A stretch of DNA of 64,000 bases from Lederbergia panacisoli (GTDB lineage Bacteria > Bacillota > Bacilli > Bacillales > Bacillaceae_C), in assembly GCF_024626525.1 (NCBI RefSeq), contig NZ_JANJGU010000003.1:153901-217900 (forward strand), read 5' to 3'. Of this stretch, positions 34,782-44,562 are shown piece after piece (within the stretch, counting starts at the first letter, position 1; each line of letters begins with the position of its first letter). Made by a program: the position numbers and the translations under genes. The notes under the pieces are model-generated. The model made no database searches. It had not been told where the DNA came from and saw only the letters and a list, made by a program, of their open reading frames with translations.

Positions 34782-35459
34782 TTGGAGAATACTTTAAAAA
34801 ATGACTGGGGTTCAATACTGGAATCAGAGTTGTATAAACCATATTATAAAAAGCTTCAAGCCTTTTTAATTGAAGAGTATGCAAGGAATATTGTATACCC
34901 AGCTCATAACGATATATTTAACGCACTACAATATACACCATATCAACATGTGAAAGCTGTTATTCTTGGTCAAGATCCATATCATGGTCCCGGCCAGGCG
35001 CACGGGCTCAGTTTTTCCGTAAAACCGGACGTTCGCATTCCTCCGTCTTTGAGGAACATCTTTAAAGAGTTAAAAAATGATATAGGATGCGAGATTCCGA
35101 ATAACGGATATTTAGTAAAGTGGGCCGAACAAGGTGTCCTTATGCTTAACACCATTTTGACCGTCAGAGCGGGCCAAGCCTTCTCGCATCGCGGGAAAGG
35201 GTGGGAGATATTTACAGATAAAGTGATTTCGTTGCTCAATGAAAGAGAAAAACCCGTTGTTTTTATTCTTTGGGGGCGCCCGGCACAAGAGAAAATCGCC
35301 CTTATCAATACAACTAAACATAAAATAATCCAATCCCCGCATCCAAGTCCATTTGCGGCAAGGAAGGGCTTTTTTGACAGCCATCCTTTTTCAAAAACGA
35401 ACGAGTTTTTGCAGGATTTGGGTGAAACGCCTATCGATTGGCAAATTCCTCATATATAA
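34782..35459 (+). CDS. ung: Uracil-DNA glycosylase
   Basis: 225 aa family 1 [21 protein letters not shown] contains the catalytic Asp and water-activating motif; [11 protein letters not shown] is the DNA-minor-groove loop; [20 protein letters not shown] lies between. It excises uracil from DNA in base-excision repair. Start TTG 34782 is supported by AAGGGGAG 7 bases upstream. Begins the collinear ywd-ywi block. Confidence 0.95.
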   Translation: MENTLKNDWGSILESELYKPYYKKLQAFLIEEYARNIVYPAHNDIFNALQYTPYQHVKAVILGQDPYHGPGQAHGLSFSVKPDVRIPPSLRNIFKELKNDIGCEIPNNGYLVKWAEQGVLMLNTILTVRAGQAFSHRGKGWEIFTDKVISLLNEREKPVVFILWGRPAQEKIALINTTKHKIIQSPHPSPFAARKGFFDSHPFSKTNEFLQDLGETPIDWQIPHI

Positions 35460-35650
35460 CTTTGGGAGCAAGGAATATCCGCAGTTGAAAATAGCTTTTC
35501 AACAATTCCATTTTGAATCCATTCCTAGCCAATCCTACTCATTTTATTTTTGATTTTTTCTGTAATAATGCCTATGCTGTAATTGTAGCAAATGAAAAAA
35601 GCTTATGTGAGGAAACTAAGGCTGTAAATGGAATGACTGGAGTTGTTGGG

Positions 35651-35926
35651 ATGAATATTTCTTATAAAACACTACTTGAGAAGTTAGAGATTGAGATAAG
35701 GAAAGCAAAAGTGGCAAATGGTGAACAGGAAATTAAAGGACATTTATATGCTGTAAAAGCACTTGCTGAATTAGCGTTAGAAGGAGAACAAAAACAAAAA
35801 GAAGTTTCAGTGCTTTCAATGCCGGAAAATGTGCTACCCGAAAGACCCCAAACTATTCCCGTAACTAACCAAGAGCGGATCAAAATGGCCGACGGAGCAA
35901 ATGGAGATTCATTATTTGATTTTTAA
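35651..35926 (+). CDS. ywdI: YwdI family protein
   Basis: 91 aa from ATG 35651 (GGAG 9 bases upstream); longer in-frame starts lack support. MNISYKTLLEKLEIEIRKAK at the N-terminus and the ending GDSLFDF are typical of YwdI/DUF5327. An N-terminal amphipathic helix is followed by a low-complexity linker. Function unknown; it follows ung as in B. subtilis. A type 1 hairpin element begins 4 bases after its stop. Confidence 0.85.
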   Translation: MNISYKTLLEKLEIEIRKAKVANGEQEIKGHLYAVKALAELALEGEQKQKEVSVLSMPENVLPERPQTIPVTNQERIKMADGANGDSLFDF

Positions 35927-35929
35927 TAG

Positions 35930-36083
35930 AAAAGCGCAAGTGCCTGTTCATCGACGTACGAACTTCGGGTCCTTCGACAGAGATAAAGGAAACACGATGA
36001 GCCTGCAAGGCGAATCGATGTTGACTTATCGTAGGAAGAAGGCCAAGAAGTACGCTAGTCGATAGGCGCTGAAGCTAGACAAA
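35930..36083. repeat. Type 1 hairpin element, copy A
   Basis: 154 bp. It begins GAAAAGCGCAAG and ends GCTAGACAAA. Arms AGTGCCT/AGGCGCT, ATCGAC/GTCGAT, ACTTC/GAAGT and CCTTC/GAAGG pair; the core contains GAGATAAAGGAAACAC and CTTATCGTAGG. Directly followed by copy B. Confidence 0.9.
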
Positions 36084-36239
36084 GAAAAGCGCAAGCGCCT
36101 GTTCATCGACGTACGAACTTCGGGTCCTTCGACAGAGATAAAGGAAACACGATGAGCCTGCAAGGCGAATCGATGTTGACTTATCGTAGGAAGAAGACCA
36201 AGAAGTACGCTAGTCGATAGGAGCTGTAGCTAGACAAAG
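36084..36239. repeat. Type 1 hairpin element, copy B
   Basis: Tandem neighbour of copy A with an offset of exactly 154 bp and nearly identical sequence. It ends at TAGACAAAG about 17 bases before the ywdK start. Confidence 0.9.
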
Positions 36240-36256
36240 AAAGGTGACTTTACTAT

Positions 36257-36628
36257 ATGAAAATTTTTATCATTATTGGTGCAATCAATGCATTTTTAGC
36301 AGTTGCTTTGGGAGCTTTTGGTGCTCACGGATTGGAAGGTAAGCTAGAACCAAAATATTTAGAAGTGTGGAAAACAGGAGTTACGTATCAAATGTTCCAT
36401 GCACTGGGTCTGATCGCGATTGGAATAATCGGTAGAAATATCCCGGTTTCTTCACTTTTATCTTGGTCAGGCTGGACGATGCTGATTGGGATTGTTTTAT
36501 TTTCAGGAAGTTTATACATATTGAGTACATCTGGAATCAAAATTTTAGGAGCAATAACCCCGTTAGGCGGTGTGGCTTTTCTTGTATCATGGGTCCTTCT
36601 CATTATTTTTGCAGTGAAGCATCTATAA
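36257..36628 (+). CDS. ywdK: DUF423 membrane protein YwdK
   Basis: 123 aa with four transmembrane helices. GAINAFLAVALGAFGAHGLE at the start and WSGWTMLIGIVLFSGSLY are family signatures. Position after ywdI matches B. subtilis, but two repeat elements have been inserted between them. Ribosome site GAAAGGTGA. Function unknown. Confidence 0.92.
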   Translation: MKIFIIIGAINAFLAVALGAFGAHGLEGKLEPKYLEVWKTGVTYQMFHALGLIAIGIIGRNIPVSSLLSWSGWTMLIGIVLFSGSLYILSTSGIKILGAITPLGGVAFLVSWVLLIIFAVKHL

Positions 36629-36650
36629 GCTAAACAAAGAAGGTGAAAAA

Positions 36651-37178
36651 GTGAAGGCACTTTTAGTAATTGATGTACAAAATGGAATTGTTAATTTTGG
36701 GGATTTTAAAAAGGAACTTTCCTTGATGGAAAAGGTTATTCAGGATTTTAAAAACAATGATAACCCTGTCATATTTATGCGGCATGTTGACGATGTCGAA
36801 GAGAGTCCATTGTACAGAGGTTCAGAAGGATCAGAACTACATCCTTCATTGAAACAATACGCGGATTATGTATTCGAAAAACAAACACCAAGTTCATTTT
36901 TTAAAACGGAACTGGCTAATACTGTAGAAAGATTAGGTATAGATCATCTATTTATTACAGGTTTCAACACGGAATTTTGCTGTATGTTTACGGCTATTTC
37001 AGCTTATGACAGGGGATACAAAGTAACTTTTATTGAGGATGCCACCGGAACCGTAAATACTGATGAAACTTATGAAATGCCGGGCTTGGATATAAAAGAT
37101 TTTGTTGGCACTGTCCTTCATTGGTCTGAAGTAATCGAGGTTTTAGATTATGAGGAATATGTTGAAGAATATAAATGA
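36651..37178 (+). CDS. Isochorismatase-family cysteine hydrolase
   Basis: 175 aa. Catalytic triad candidates: Asp in LLVIDVQNGIV, Lys in FEKQTPSSFF and Cys in ITGFNTEFCCMFTAISA. The family hydrolyses amides or enol ethers (nicotinamidase-like, isochorismatase-like). It sits 22 bases after ywdK with AAGGTGAAAAAGTG upstream and may be cotranscribed. Substrate unknown. Confidence 0.88.
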   Translation: MKALLVIDVQNGIVNFGDFKKELSLMEKVIQDFKNNDNPVIFMRHVDDVEESPLYRGSEGSELHPSLKQYADYVFEKQTPSSFFKTELANTVERLGIDHLFITGFNTEFCCMFTAISAYDRGYKVTFIEDATGTVNTDETYEMPGLDIKDFVGTVLHWSEVIEVLDYEEYVEEYK

Positions 37179-37252
37179 CATAAAAGTTTGTTAAGTATAA
37201 ATCTAGTATTATTTCATTCTCTTATCATAATTAGAAAGGAAGGTGTTTCGTT

Positions 37253-38119
37253 ATGAAATTAGGCATGTACACAATTGAAATGAAGCGGCCCACAACTGGG
37301 GAGCTATTTGCAGCAATTAAAAACGCAGGATTTTCTGAGGTTCAATTCGACTTTTCTTCGGTTTGTGATGAACAATTGCCATTTAGTTTCGCACCAGGAC
37401 TATTAGAGGAGATTCAAAGACAAGCTGTGCAAAACAAAATAGAGATTGTGGCAGTAAATGGAACTTTCAACATGATACATCCATCTAAAACGGTAAGAGA
37501 AGATGGCTATAAACGGTTTGCTTCTATAGCAGAAGCTAGCCGAGAGCTAAATTGTAATTTTATTACTTTATGTACTGGAAGCCGAAATACAAAAAGTATG
37601 TGGGTGTGGCATGAGGACAACCAAGAACCTGAGGCTTGGGAAGATCTACTAGTATCGACGGATAAGGTGTTGGAGCAAGCGGAACGGTATGACTTGATTT
37701 TAGGTATCGAATGTGAGCCGAATAACTGTATAAATACTCCCGATCTGGCTCGAAAGCTATTAGATACCTTCAAGTCACCGCGCCTAAAAATAATTATGGA
37801 TATCGCAAACCTTTTTCAAAAAGGGCAAGCTCGAAAAGAAAACGTGAGACCGATCATGGATCACGCTTTCGAACTGATAGGGCAAGATATTTATCTTGCT
37901 CACGGCAAAGATATAAAAGATGGTGACGATTTGAATCCCACATACGCTGGGAACGGGATTGTGGACTTCGAATATTTTTTAGAAAAGCTGGATCAGGTAG
38001 GTTATACAGGTGGGATGCTGTTACATGGAATTCATGACGAACGCTATTTCGCAGATAGTGTAGCATATATTAATGATGTGATTTCAAAACATAAAACAAA
38101 AATAAAAAAAGCGCCTTGA
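37253..38119 (+). CDS. Sugar phosphate isomerase/epimerase (TIM barrel)
   Basis: 288 aa AP-endonuclease-2-like TIM barrel. Metal ligands are suggested by LGIECEPNN (Glu), IIMDIANLFQ (Asp), and AHGKDIK (His/Asp). Similar enzymes isomerise keto sugars or inositol derivatives. AAAGGAAGGTG precedes ATG. Not part of the B. subtilis block at this site, so probably acquired or rearranged. Its 3' end lies in a hairpin. Confidence 0.85.
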   Translation: MKLGMYTIEMKRPTTGELFAAIKNAGFSEVQFDFSSVCDEQLPFSFAPGLLEEIQRQAVQNKIEIVAVNGTFNMIHPSKTVREDGYKRFASIAEASRELNCNFITLCTGSRNTKSMWVWHEDNQEPEAWEDLLVSTDKVLEQAERYDLILGIECEPNNCINTPDLARKLLDTFKSPRLKIIMDIANLFQKGQARKENVRPIMDHAFELIGQDIYLAHGKDIKDGDDLNPTYAGNGIVDFEYFLEKLDQVGYTGGMLLHGIHDERYFADSVAYINDVISKHKTKIKKAP

Positions 38120-38137
38120 TTAATTGCCAAGGCGCTT
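38109..38137. terminator. Terminator hairpin overlapping gene end
   Basis: AAGCGCCTTG (38109-38118) pairs with CAAGGCGCTT (38128-38137). The T run is better on the minus strand (A-rich before the stem). It includes the stop codon region of the isomerase. Confidence 0.65.
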
Positions 38138-38148
38138 CCACTTTTCTT

Positions 38149-38420
38149 TGTCTAGCTCCAGCGCCTATCGACTAGCGAACTACATGACTTCTCCCTACGA
38201 TAAGGAAGCCAGTCTCGTCTTGTCTAGCTGCAGTCGCCAGCCCCTCGAGGTCATAAACCAGCGGCAATAAAAGTCAAAAAACGGACTTTTTTTGCCTCAG
38301 AACATTTGCTTGTCGGGGCTGATCAGGCGACTTTCGCTTTTCCAACCTCGTCTTGTTTCCTTTATCTCAGTCGAAGTCACTGTAGTTTGTACGTCGATGA
38401 GCAGGCGTTTCCGCTTTTCT
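38149..38420. repeat. Type 1 element, copy C, interrupted by a type 2 element
   Basis: Reverse orientation. The left part (TGTCTAGCTCCAGCGCC to GAAGCCAGTCTCGT) and the right part (TCTTGTTTCCTTTATCTCAG to GGCGTTTCCGCTTTTC) are the two halves of a type 1 element. A complete type 2 element sits between them at 38221-38342. The forward 5' end of the composite begins 2 bases beyond the gerQ stop codon. Confidence 0.88.
38221..38342. repeat. Type 2 hairpin element nested in copy C
   Basis: 122 bp. TGTCTAGCTGCAGTCGCC to GGCGACTTTCGCTTTTC. The core pairs AGCCCC/GGGGCT and contains TGAGGCAA with a diverged partner. Termini are those of type 1. Confidence 0.85.
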
Positions 38421-38422
38421 AA

Positions 38423-38875
38423 TCACCTCGGTGGTGCTGATGCCAGGGGTCCTGCCCCAAATGGATATTCGTAGTCGATTGGTTCATCAAACGTGACATA
38501 GTCAACGTAAACCATTGGAATTAAATATCTTTTTCCAGTCTGAGGATCACTTAAAATGAGGTGATCCCTACCTGCAGCTTCGATAATTCCATTGAAAATT
38601 TTTGCATTCCATTCACGGTTATGTTCAAAAGTACTATGGACATGGACAAGCTTTCCTTTATTAAGCCTGAGAATATTTTCGATATAAGATTCTTCTATAG
38701 GCAGCATGCCCGGCACATTAACTCCGCCTTTTGTTCCGGCTACACCAGTTGGAACTTGCATCGGTTGCTGAAAAAATCCCGCTGGAATTTGGCCTTGCGG
38801 CGGAAATGGCATCTGTTGCCTTTGGGTCTGTGGATAATAACCGGCCATGTTTTGATATGGATTTTGGTTTGACAA
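38423..38875 (-). CDS. gerQ: Spore coat protein GerQ
   Basis: 150 aa. A Gln/Pro-rich N-terminus (QNPYQNMAGYYPQTQ) and a C-terminal domain with LPIEESYIENILRLNKGK and PMVYVDYVTFDEP match GerQ (YwdL), which is cross-linked by transglutaminase Tgl in the coat and localises the cortex lytic enzyme CwlJ. Ribosome site AAGGAGGGAG. No cwlJ gene is seen next to it in this window. A repeat element lies directly behind its stop. Confidence 0.93.
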   Translation of the reverse strand: MSNQNPYQNMAGYYPQTQRQQMPFPPQGQIPAGFFQQPMQVPTGVAGTKGGVNVPGMLPIEESYIENILRLNKGKLVHVHSTFEHNREWNAKIFNGIIEAAGRDHLILSDPQTGKRYLIPMVYVDYVTFDEPIDYEYPFGAGPLASAPPR

Positions 38876-39053
38876 ATTACTCCCTCCTTATAGATACGGG
38901 TGCCTTTTCCTTATGGCAGCCTCGATGCAGAAATGAATGTTTGGTAAGAAAAATGATAAAAGCACCAAAATTAATTTACTCTTTCATATCTATGCAAATA
39001 AGAGGGCTGGTATGCAGTACAAACTTTTCTAAAGTTTAGAGAAACAACAAATG

Positions 39054-39086
39054 AAAAAAACCTTTTCCCCGTTCAAGGAAAAAGGC
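39054..39086 (-). terminator. Terminator of hemQ
   Basis: CCTTTTCCCC (39061-39070) pairs with GGAAAAAGG (39077-39085). On the minus strand T residues follow (plus A run 39054-39060). Confidence 0.75.
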
Positions 39087-39098
39087 TTAGTTTCATGC

Positions 39099-39851
39099 TT
39101 ACTTTATATATAAAAATCTCTCTACATCATAGTCTTCAAGTATGTTTCCGACGAAGAATGAACCGAATTCCCCATAGCGCGCGCTCACTTCATCAAATCT
39201 CATTTCATATACGATTTTTTTGAATTGCAAAACGTCATCGGAAAATAATGTGACGCCCCATTCATAATCATCAAATCCGACAGATCCGCAAATTAACTGC
39301 TTAATAATTCCGGCATACTTACGACCGATCATACCGTGGCTATACATGAGTTCTTTTCTTTCTTCCATCGAAAGCATGTACCAATTGTCATTTCCTTGAC
39401 GGCGCTTATCCATTGGGTAAAAACAAACATGCTTTGTCTTTGGTAAAATTGGATATAAACGTCCACGCACATATGGATTTTGATATGGATCCTCGTTAGA
39501 TTCTTTTGCCATATAATTACTTAATTCCACAACGGACACATAGGAATAGGCGGGAATGGTGTATTCAGCTATCGTTAATTTATTGAATTCATTTTCAAGA
39601 TCATTTAATTCTTCCATCGTAGGTCGTAAAATCATCAGCATAAAATCCGCTTTTTGACCAACAATGGAATAGAGAGCATGACTGCCTTCTTTTTGATCTT
39701 GTACAATATTTAGCTTATCTAGATATTGGGAAAATTCATGGATAGCCGCTTGTCGCTCGTCACTTGATAGTTGTTTCCAAGAAGACCAATCCATCGTTCT
39801 AAAATCATGCAGTGTATACCAACCATCCAGTGTTTGTGCTGGTTCACTCAT
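39099..39851 (-). CDS. hemQ: Coproheme decarboxylase HemQ
   Basis: 250 aa from ATG 39851 (TTAGGAG 8 bases upstream; TTG 39860 less likely). Chlorite-dismutase-like fold; proximal haem ligand H172 in [20 protein letters not shown] and [12 protein letters not shown] are conserved. It makes haem b from coproheme in the coproporphyrin-dependent pathway. Divergent from pta as in B. subtilis (ywfI). Confidence 0.95.
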   Translation of the reverse strand: MSEPAQTLDGWYTLHDFRTMDWSSWKQLSSDERQAAIHEFSQYLDKLNIVQDQKEGSHALYSIVGQKADFMLMILRPTMEELNDLENEFNKLTIAEYTIPAYSYVSVVELSNYMAKESNEDPYQNPYVRGRLYPILPKTKHVCFYPMDKRRQGNDNWYMLSMEERKELMYSHGMIGRKYAGIIKQLICGSVGFDDYEWGVTLFSDDVLQFKKIVYEMRFDEVSARYGEFGSFFVGNILEDYDVERFLYIK

Positions 39852-40080
39852 TTGGATCAACTCCTAATCTTCAGCATTTGTAATTCATTCTAGCCTTTTA
39901 GCTACTAGAATAAACTATATCATAATTTGACCACAGCAAGCCTTATTACGCATCTATGTAAAAATTTTGTCAAGAATACACCATATCATTATCAATCTAA
40001 TGAAAATGGGTATATGCTTAAGAGGAGGATTATGAAGTAAACCACCTACGTTTTATTACTAAAGCAGGAGGAAGATTGCC

Positions 40081-41076
40081 ATGGTTGACTTGAATAATGA
40101 CTTATTCGACATTTTAAAAGAAAAAGCACGTGGATGGGACAGGAAAATTGTTTTTCCTGAAGCGTTGGATCCGAGAGTTCTAGCTGCCGCGGGTAGACTA
40201 GCAGCAGATGAAGTGTTAATTCCGGTATTGATTGGCAGTATGGAAAGTATCCAGGAAAAAGCGGATGAAATGAATATTTCACTAGATCGCATGGAAATAT
40301 ATGATCCAGCAAAATATGTTGCCATCGATGAAATGGTAGCGGCCTTCGTGGAAAGACGAAAAGGCAAGGTAACTGAATCGGAGGCACAAAACTTATTATT
40401 AAATGAAAATTACTTTGGAACAATGCTTGTATACATGAAAAAAGCGCATGGATTAGTAAGTGGGGCAATCCATTCAACTGCAGATACGGTCCGACCAGCA
40501 TTGCAAATTATTAAAATGAAGCCAGGCCTAAGTAAAACATCAGGTGTTTTCATTATGGTAAGAGGGGAAGAGCAGTACGTATTTGCGGATTGCGCCATCA
40601 ATATTGCGCCGGACAGTCAAGACTTAGCTGAAATAGCAGTTGAAAGTGCCAAAACGGCAGCAATGTTTGATATAGATCCTCGTGTGGCCATGCTTAGTTT
40701 TTCAACAAAGGGCTCTGCAGTATCTGATGAAACAAAAAGGGTGGAAACAGCACTTCAATTGGCAAGGGTAATGGATCCTGAATTGATCATTGATGGCGAA
40801 TTCCAGTTTGATGCGGCAATTGTACCATCCGTTGCCCAGAAAAAAGCACCGGATTCTCCACTTCAAGGGGATGCGAATGTTTTCATTTTCCCAAGTCTCG
40901 AAGCCGGGAACATTGGCTATAAAATTGCTCAGCGACTTGGTGGGTTTGAGGCAATTGGTCCCATTTTACAAGGCTTAAATTCGCCAGTAAATGATCTTTC
41001 ACGCGGATGCAGCGAAGAAGATGTGTATAATCTAGCACTCGTTACAGCGGTTCAATCGTTGGGGAAAAGTTCTTAA
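40081..41076 (+). CDS. pta: Phosphate acetyltransferase
   Basis: 331 aa single-domain Pta (EutD-like). IVFPEALDPRVLAAAGRL start, ESAKTAAMFDIDPRVAMLSFSTKGS and FPSLEAGNIGYKIAQRLGG near the end are diagnostic. It interconverts acetyl-CoA and acetyl phosphate in overflow metabolism. AGGAGGA lies upstream. It is followed 27 bases later by lipL. Confidence 0.95.
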   Translation: MVDLNNDLFDILKEKARGWDRKIVFPEALDPRVLAAAGRLAADEVLIPVLIGSMESIQEKADEMNISLDRMEIYDPAKYVAIDEMVAAFVERRKGKVTESEAQNLLLNENYFGTMLVYMKKAHGLVSGAIHSTADTVRPALQIIKMKPGLSKTSGVFIMVRGEEQYVFADCAINIAPDSQDLAEIAVESAKTAAMFDIDPRVAMLSFSTKGSAVSDETKRVETALQLARVMDPELIIDGEFQFDAAIVPSVAQKKAPDSPLQGDANVFIFPSLEAGNIGYKIAQRLGGFEAIGPILQGLNSPVNDLSRGCSEEDVYNLALVTAVQSLGKSS

Positions 41077-41103
41077 GGTGCAGGTTGAAGGAGTTTAACA
41101 TAC

Positions 41104-41940
41104 ATGTTGGAAAGTACTCTACTTTTACAGCAAAAAAAATGGCGAATCATTGATCATTCAAGTGTGAATCCCCATTTTCATGCGATGCAATCTTTTGCTA
41201 TTGATGATACTCTTTGTATGTCAGTTGGGAGCGGTTATTCGCCCCCAACTGCAAGAGCGTGGGTTCACGCTAATACTCTAGTATTAGGGATACAAGATAC
41301 AAAGCTTGCGGCTTTACAAGATGGCCTCGATTTTCTAGCCAGTCAAAACTATGAAGGGATTGTGCGTAATTCAGGAGGACTTGCCGTCGTCCTTGATGAA
41401 GGGGTCCTTAACTTAACACTCATTTTCCCAGATACTGAAAAGGGCATCGATATTAATCGGGGCTATGATTCTATGTATGATCTCATTCGTCTTATGTTCC
41501 AAGACTTTCCGCAAACGATTGAAGCTTACGAGATCGTTGGGTCATATTGTCCGGGGAGCTATGATTTAAGCATAGATGGAAAAAAGTTCGCAGGTATTTC
41601 ACAGCGGCGAATTCGAAAAGGAGTTGCCGTACAAATCTATCTTTGTGTAACAGGAAGCGGGCGCAAACGGGCAGAACTCGTTCGTGATTTTTATACATAC
41701 GCCAAATTTATGGAACCGTCCAAATATCACTTTCCAGATGTACGCCCAGAAGTCATGGCGTCGTTGTCGGAATTACTGAAGACAGATATATCGATTCAGG
41801 ATGTGATGCTGCGGTTTCTGCAGACGCTGAAAGGCTTGGCTGAAGAGATTTATTCTAATGGATTGCAAGGGAATGAACTCGAGTGGTTTCAATTATATTA
41901 TGAACGAATGAATGAGCGAAATAATAAAATAAAGCCGTGA
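41104..41940 (+). CDS. lipL: Octanoyl-[GcvH]:protein N-octanoyltransferase LipL
   Basis: 278 aa of the biotin/lipoate protein ligase fold. The catalytic Cys is C149 in [19 protein letters not shown], and [13 protein letters not shown] follows, as in B. subtilis LipL (YwfL). It moves octanoyl from GcvH to E2 subunits during lipoate synthesis. Position after pta matches B. subtilis. The terminator overlaps the stop. Confidence 0.93.
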   Translation: MLESTLLLQQKKWRIIDHSSVNPHFHAMQSFAIDDTLCMSVGSGYSPPTARAWVHANTLVLGIQDTKLAALQDGLDFLASQNYEGIVRNSGGLAVVLDEGVLNLTLIFPDTEKGIDINRGYDSMYDLIRLMFQDFPQTIEAYEIVGSYCPGSYDLSIDGKKFAGISQRRIRKGVAVQIYLCVTGSGRKRAELVRDFYTYAKFMEPSKYHFPDVRPEVMASLSELLKTDISIQDVMLRFLQTLKGLAEEIYSNGLQGNELEWFQLYYERMNERNNKIKP

Positions 41941-41971
41941 GTGTGCTTCGTACACATTCACGGCTTTTTTT
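41931..41971 (+). terminator. Terminator of pta-lipL
   Basis: AAGCCGTGA pairs with TCACGGCTT, with an upper stem GTGTGC/GTACAC, followed by TTTTTTTCTT. Confidence 0.88.
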
Positions 41972-41975
41972 CTTG

Positions 41976-42310
41976 TGTCTAGTTCCAGCGCCTATCGACT
42001 AGCAAACTTCTTGCCCTCTTCCCTACGATAAGGAAGCCAGGCTCGTCTTGTCTAGCTGCAGTCGCCAGCCCCTCGAGGTCATAAACCAGCGGCAATAAAA
42101 GTCAAAAAACGGACTTTTTTTGCCTCAGAACATTTGCTTGTCGGGGCTGATCAGGCGACTTCCGCTTTTCCAACCTCGCCGTGTTTCCTTTATCGCAAGT
42201 CTTAGGCCGAAAAAGGAACGTCGACTAAAAACGCCACGTCCTTATGTCTTCGTCGACGGACCCACATCCTGTGGGCCTGTACGACGATGTGCAAGGCGCT
42301 TCCACTTTTC
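41976..42310. repeat. Type 1 element, copy D, with nested type 2 and a third insert
   Basis: Reverse orientation. The type 1 left part runs to about 42048, type 2 is nested at 42049-42170, then the type 1 core (GTGTTTCCTTTATC) is followed by a foreign piece with CGTCGACGGACCCACATCC and its pairing partner, before the type 1 end GGCGCTTCCACTTTTC. The forward start lies 3 bases after the rsfA stop. Confidence 0.85.
42049..42170. repeat. Type 2 hairpin element nested in copy D
   Basis: 122 bp, almost identical to the nested element of copy C and in the same position within type 1, so C and D are copies of one composite or repeat the same insertion. Confidence 0.85.
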
Positions 42311-42313
42311 TTG

Positions 42314-43057
42314 TTACTCAGCCAACTTCTCTAAGTTCCCATTTCTATCCATCTTAAATGTATTTGCAGGACGCTCATCTTCGTCAAATAATACGAGTTT
42401 TCGAGCGCGGTTTAAAATTTTCATTAGTGTCTCATAATCTTCTTGCATTGTTTCTGAGTTATCTTCAAGCTTGGAGACTTGTTTTGTCAATACTTCATTT
42501 TCTTTACGCAGATCGGAGATTTCCCTTTTTAATCTCTGATTCTCACTTCTTAGTACATCTAAATGAAACTCGGAACTTTGAATCGTCTGTAGATATGAAA
42601 TTACTTTTTCTATATTCATTTCTCCAGTTTGCATTGTGGCAGGTGCTGGTAATAAGTTTCCTGTAAATGGAGCAAGTTCAGTAAGAGTATGTTCTTCTCC
42701 CATTTCCTCCGTAAACATTTCATACGAATTTGCCGGCTCCAACGTGGATTCTATTGACGCCTCATTTAAAATTGAGATAGGTGGCTGATAAAGTAGTTTC
42801 TTTTTGCCGCCTTGTTCTTTTCCAAGCATTCTTTGACGTTGCTTTCGTTGTTTTTTAGCTAAATCTAGTGCTTTTTCATACTGATGGCGAACAACTGCGT
42901 TCCACCTAAAACCACATGCAGCTGACGTTCGATTCAGTTTATCACCGACTTCTTCAAACGCGTTTAACTGTGTACTTCCCTCGCGAACATGTCTAAGCAC
43001 GGTTTCAGCCAACAGCAAATCATTTTCTTCCGTCCAAGCATCTTGACGTGTTTTCAT
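42314..43057 (-). CDS. rsfA: Prespore-specific regulator RsfA family
   Basis: 247 aa. An N-terminal Myb/SANT-like helix-turn-helix ([19 protein letters not shown], then [15 protein letters not shown]) and a C-terminal coiled coil (about 165-225, [20 protein letters not shown] type heptads). RsfA of B. subtilis (YwfN) modulates SigF-dependent genes in the forespore. Length and position between lipL and ywfO match. Its 3' side holds repeat D. Confidence 0.92.
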   Translation of the reverse strand: MKTRQDAWTEENDLLLAETVLRHVREGSTQLNAFEEVGDKLNRTSAACGFRWNAVVRHQYEKALDLAKKQRKQRQRMLGKEQGGKKKLLYQPPISILNEASIESTLEPANSYEMFTEEMGEEHTLTELAPFTGNLLPAPATMQTGEMNIEKVISYLQTIQSSEFHLDVLRSENQRLKREISDLRKENEVLTKQVSKLEDNSETMQEDYETLMKILNRARKLVLFDEDERPANTFKMDRNGNLEKLAE

Positions 43058-43225
43058 TCATTTCAACTCCCATTAATAATCTTTTAATTCCGGTAATTAT
43101 AGGATGGACAACAAAGCCAATTTATATACCAATATGGCAATAAATTAATAGAAACTTGATGAGCTTTATAAAAAAATCCAAAACCGATATAATGTAAACA
43201 TGATAGATAGGAAGAGGGTTTGTAG

Positions 43226-44530
43226 ATGAATCATTCCAATATAAAATTAAGCGAGGAAAAAGTTTTCAAAGACCCTGTTCATCGTTATGCACATGTGCGA
43301 GATAAAATCATTTGGGAATTAATTGGTACGAAGGAATTCCAGCGACTTCGAAGAATTAAACAGCTTGGAACTACATATTTAACGTTTCACGGTGCCGAGC
43401 ATAGCCGTTTTAATCATTCACTCGGTGTGTACGAAATCGTGAGGCGGATAGTAGATGACGTTTTTAAAGGGAGACCTGAATGGAATGAAGATGAAAGACT
43501 TCTATCCCTATGTGCTGCTCTTTTACACGATTTAGGACATGGTCCATTTTCACATTCATTTGAAAATGTGTATCACACAGACCACGAATTTTTCACAAGA
43601 CAAATTATCCTTGGGGAGACTGAAGTGAATGCTGTTTTACGGCGCGTCAGTCAGGATTTTCCTCAAAAAGTGGCAGATGTCGTAGGAAAGACGTATGAAG
43701 ACAAACTTGTTGTCAGTTTAATTTCCAGTCAAATCGATGCGGATCGAATGGATTACTTGCAGCGTGATGCGTATTTTACGGGGGTTAGCTACGGTCATTT
43801 TGATATGGAGCGGATCATGCGGGTGATGAGGCCGCTTGAAGATCAAGTTGTTTTTAAATCGACGGGGATGCATGCTGTTGAGGATTATATTATGAGCCGC
43901 TATCAAATGTATTGGCAAGTGTACTTTCATCCAGTGACGAGAAGTGCAGAAGTCATCCTTACAAAGATTCTGCAGCGCGCCAAAGCGTTATATGAAAAGG
44001 CATATGCATTTAAGTATGAACCAACTCACTTTATTTCTCTTTTTGAGGAAAAAGTAACATTAGAAGATTATTTAAAATTAGATGAAACGGTTATTTTATA
44101 CTACTTTCAAATGTGGGAAGACGAAGAGGATGTCATTCTCCGAGATTTATGCAATCGGTTTATGAATCGCAATCTATTGAAATATGTAGAATTTGATCCT
44201 GCACGAGAATATAAATTATTGGGGCATCTTGATGAGCTTTTCCGTGAAGCGGAAATTGATCCTGATTATTATTTAGCCGTTGATTCATCTTCGGATCTAC
44301 CTTATGATTTTTACCGGCCTGGAGAAGAAGAGGAGCGCCTCCCAATTCATTTACTAATGCCAAACGGTGAATTACGTGAATTATCAAGGGAATCGACGAT
44401 CGTACAAGCTATTTCCGGAAAAAGACGAACAGACCATAAATTGTATTACCCGGAAGATTTTCTTCTAGATCAATCGAAACATGGAAACATCAAACAGCAA
44501 ATATTATCCATTCTAAAGAAACATGGATGA
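43226..44530 (+). CDS. ywfO: HD-domain phosphohydrolase YwfO
   Basis: 434 aa. Metal-binding His and Asp in RFNHSLGVYEIVRR and ALLHDLGHGPFSHSFE (HD motif), and SQIDADRMDYLQRD further on, define the SAMHD1-like dNTPase family. YwfO in B. subtilis is a nucleoside triphosphate hydrolase influenced by alarmones. TATAAT near 43190 upstream, GGAAGAGGG ribosome site. Confidence 0.92.
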   Translation: MNHSNIKLSEEKVFKDPVHRYAHVRDKIIWELIGTKEFQRLRRIKQLGTTYLTFHGAEHSRFNHSLGVYEIVRRIVDDVFKGRPEWNEDERLLSLCAALLHDLGHGPFSHSFENVYHTDHEFFTRQIILGETEVNAVLRRVSQDFPQKVADVVGKTYEDKLVVSLISSQIDADRMDYLQRDAYFTGVSYGHFDMERIMRVMRPLEDQVVFKSTGMHAVEDYIMSRYQMYWQVYFHPVTRSAEVILTKILQRAKALYEKAYAFKYEPTHFISLFEEKVTLEDYLKLDETVILYYFQMWEDEEDVILRDLCNRFMNRNLLKYVEFDPAREYKLLGHLDELFREAEIDPDYYLAVDSSSDLPYDFYRPGEEEERLPIHLLMPNGELRELSRESTIVQAISGKRRTDHKLYYPEDFLLDQSKHGNIKQQILSILKKHG

Positions 44531-44562
44531 ACCACCCTTGAAAAAATTGAGCAGGAGTTGAA

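Noticed and set aside
38292..38474. Frames with SFISVEVTVV and similar inside the repeats (also near 42120, 46805, 45121 and 52711)
   Set aside because: These are the translation of the dispersed hairpin elements; they recur with the element, are short and lack ribosome sites.
40046..40501. Minus-strand frame of 151 codons in pta
   Set aside because: Shadow frame; the plus-strand Pta sequence is fully conserved across it.
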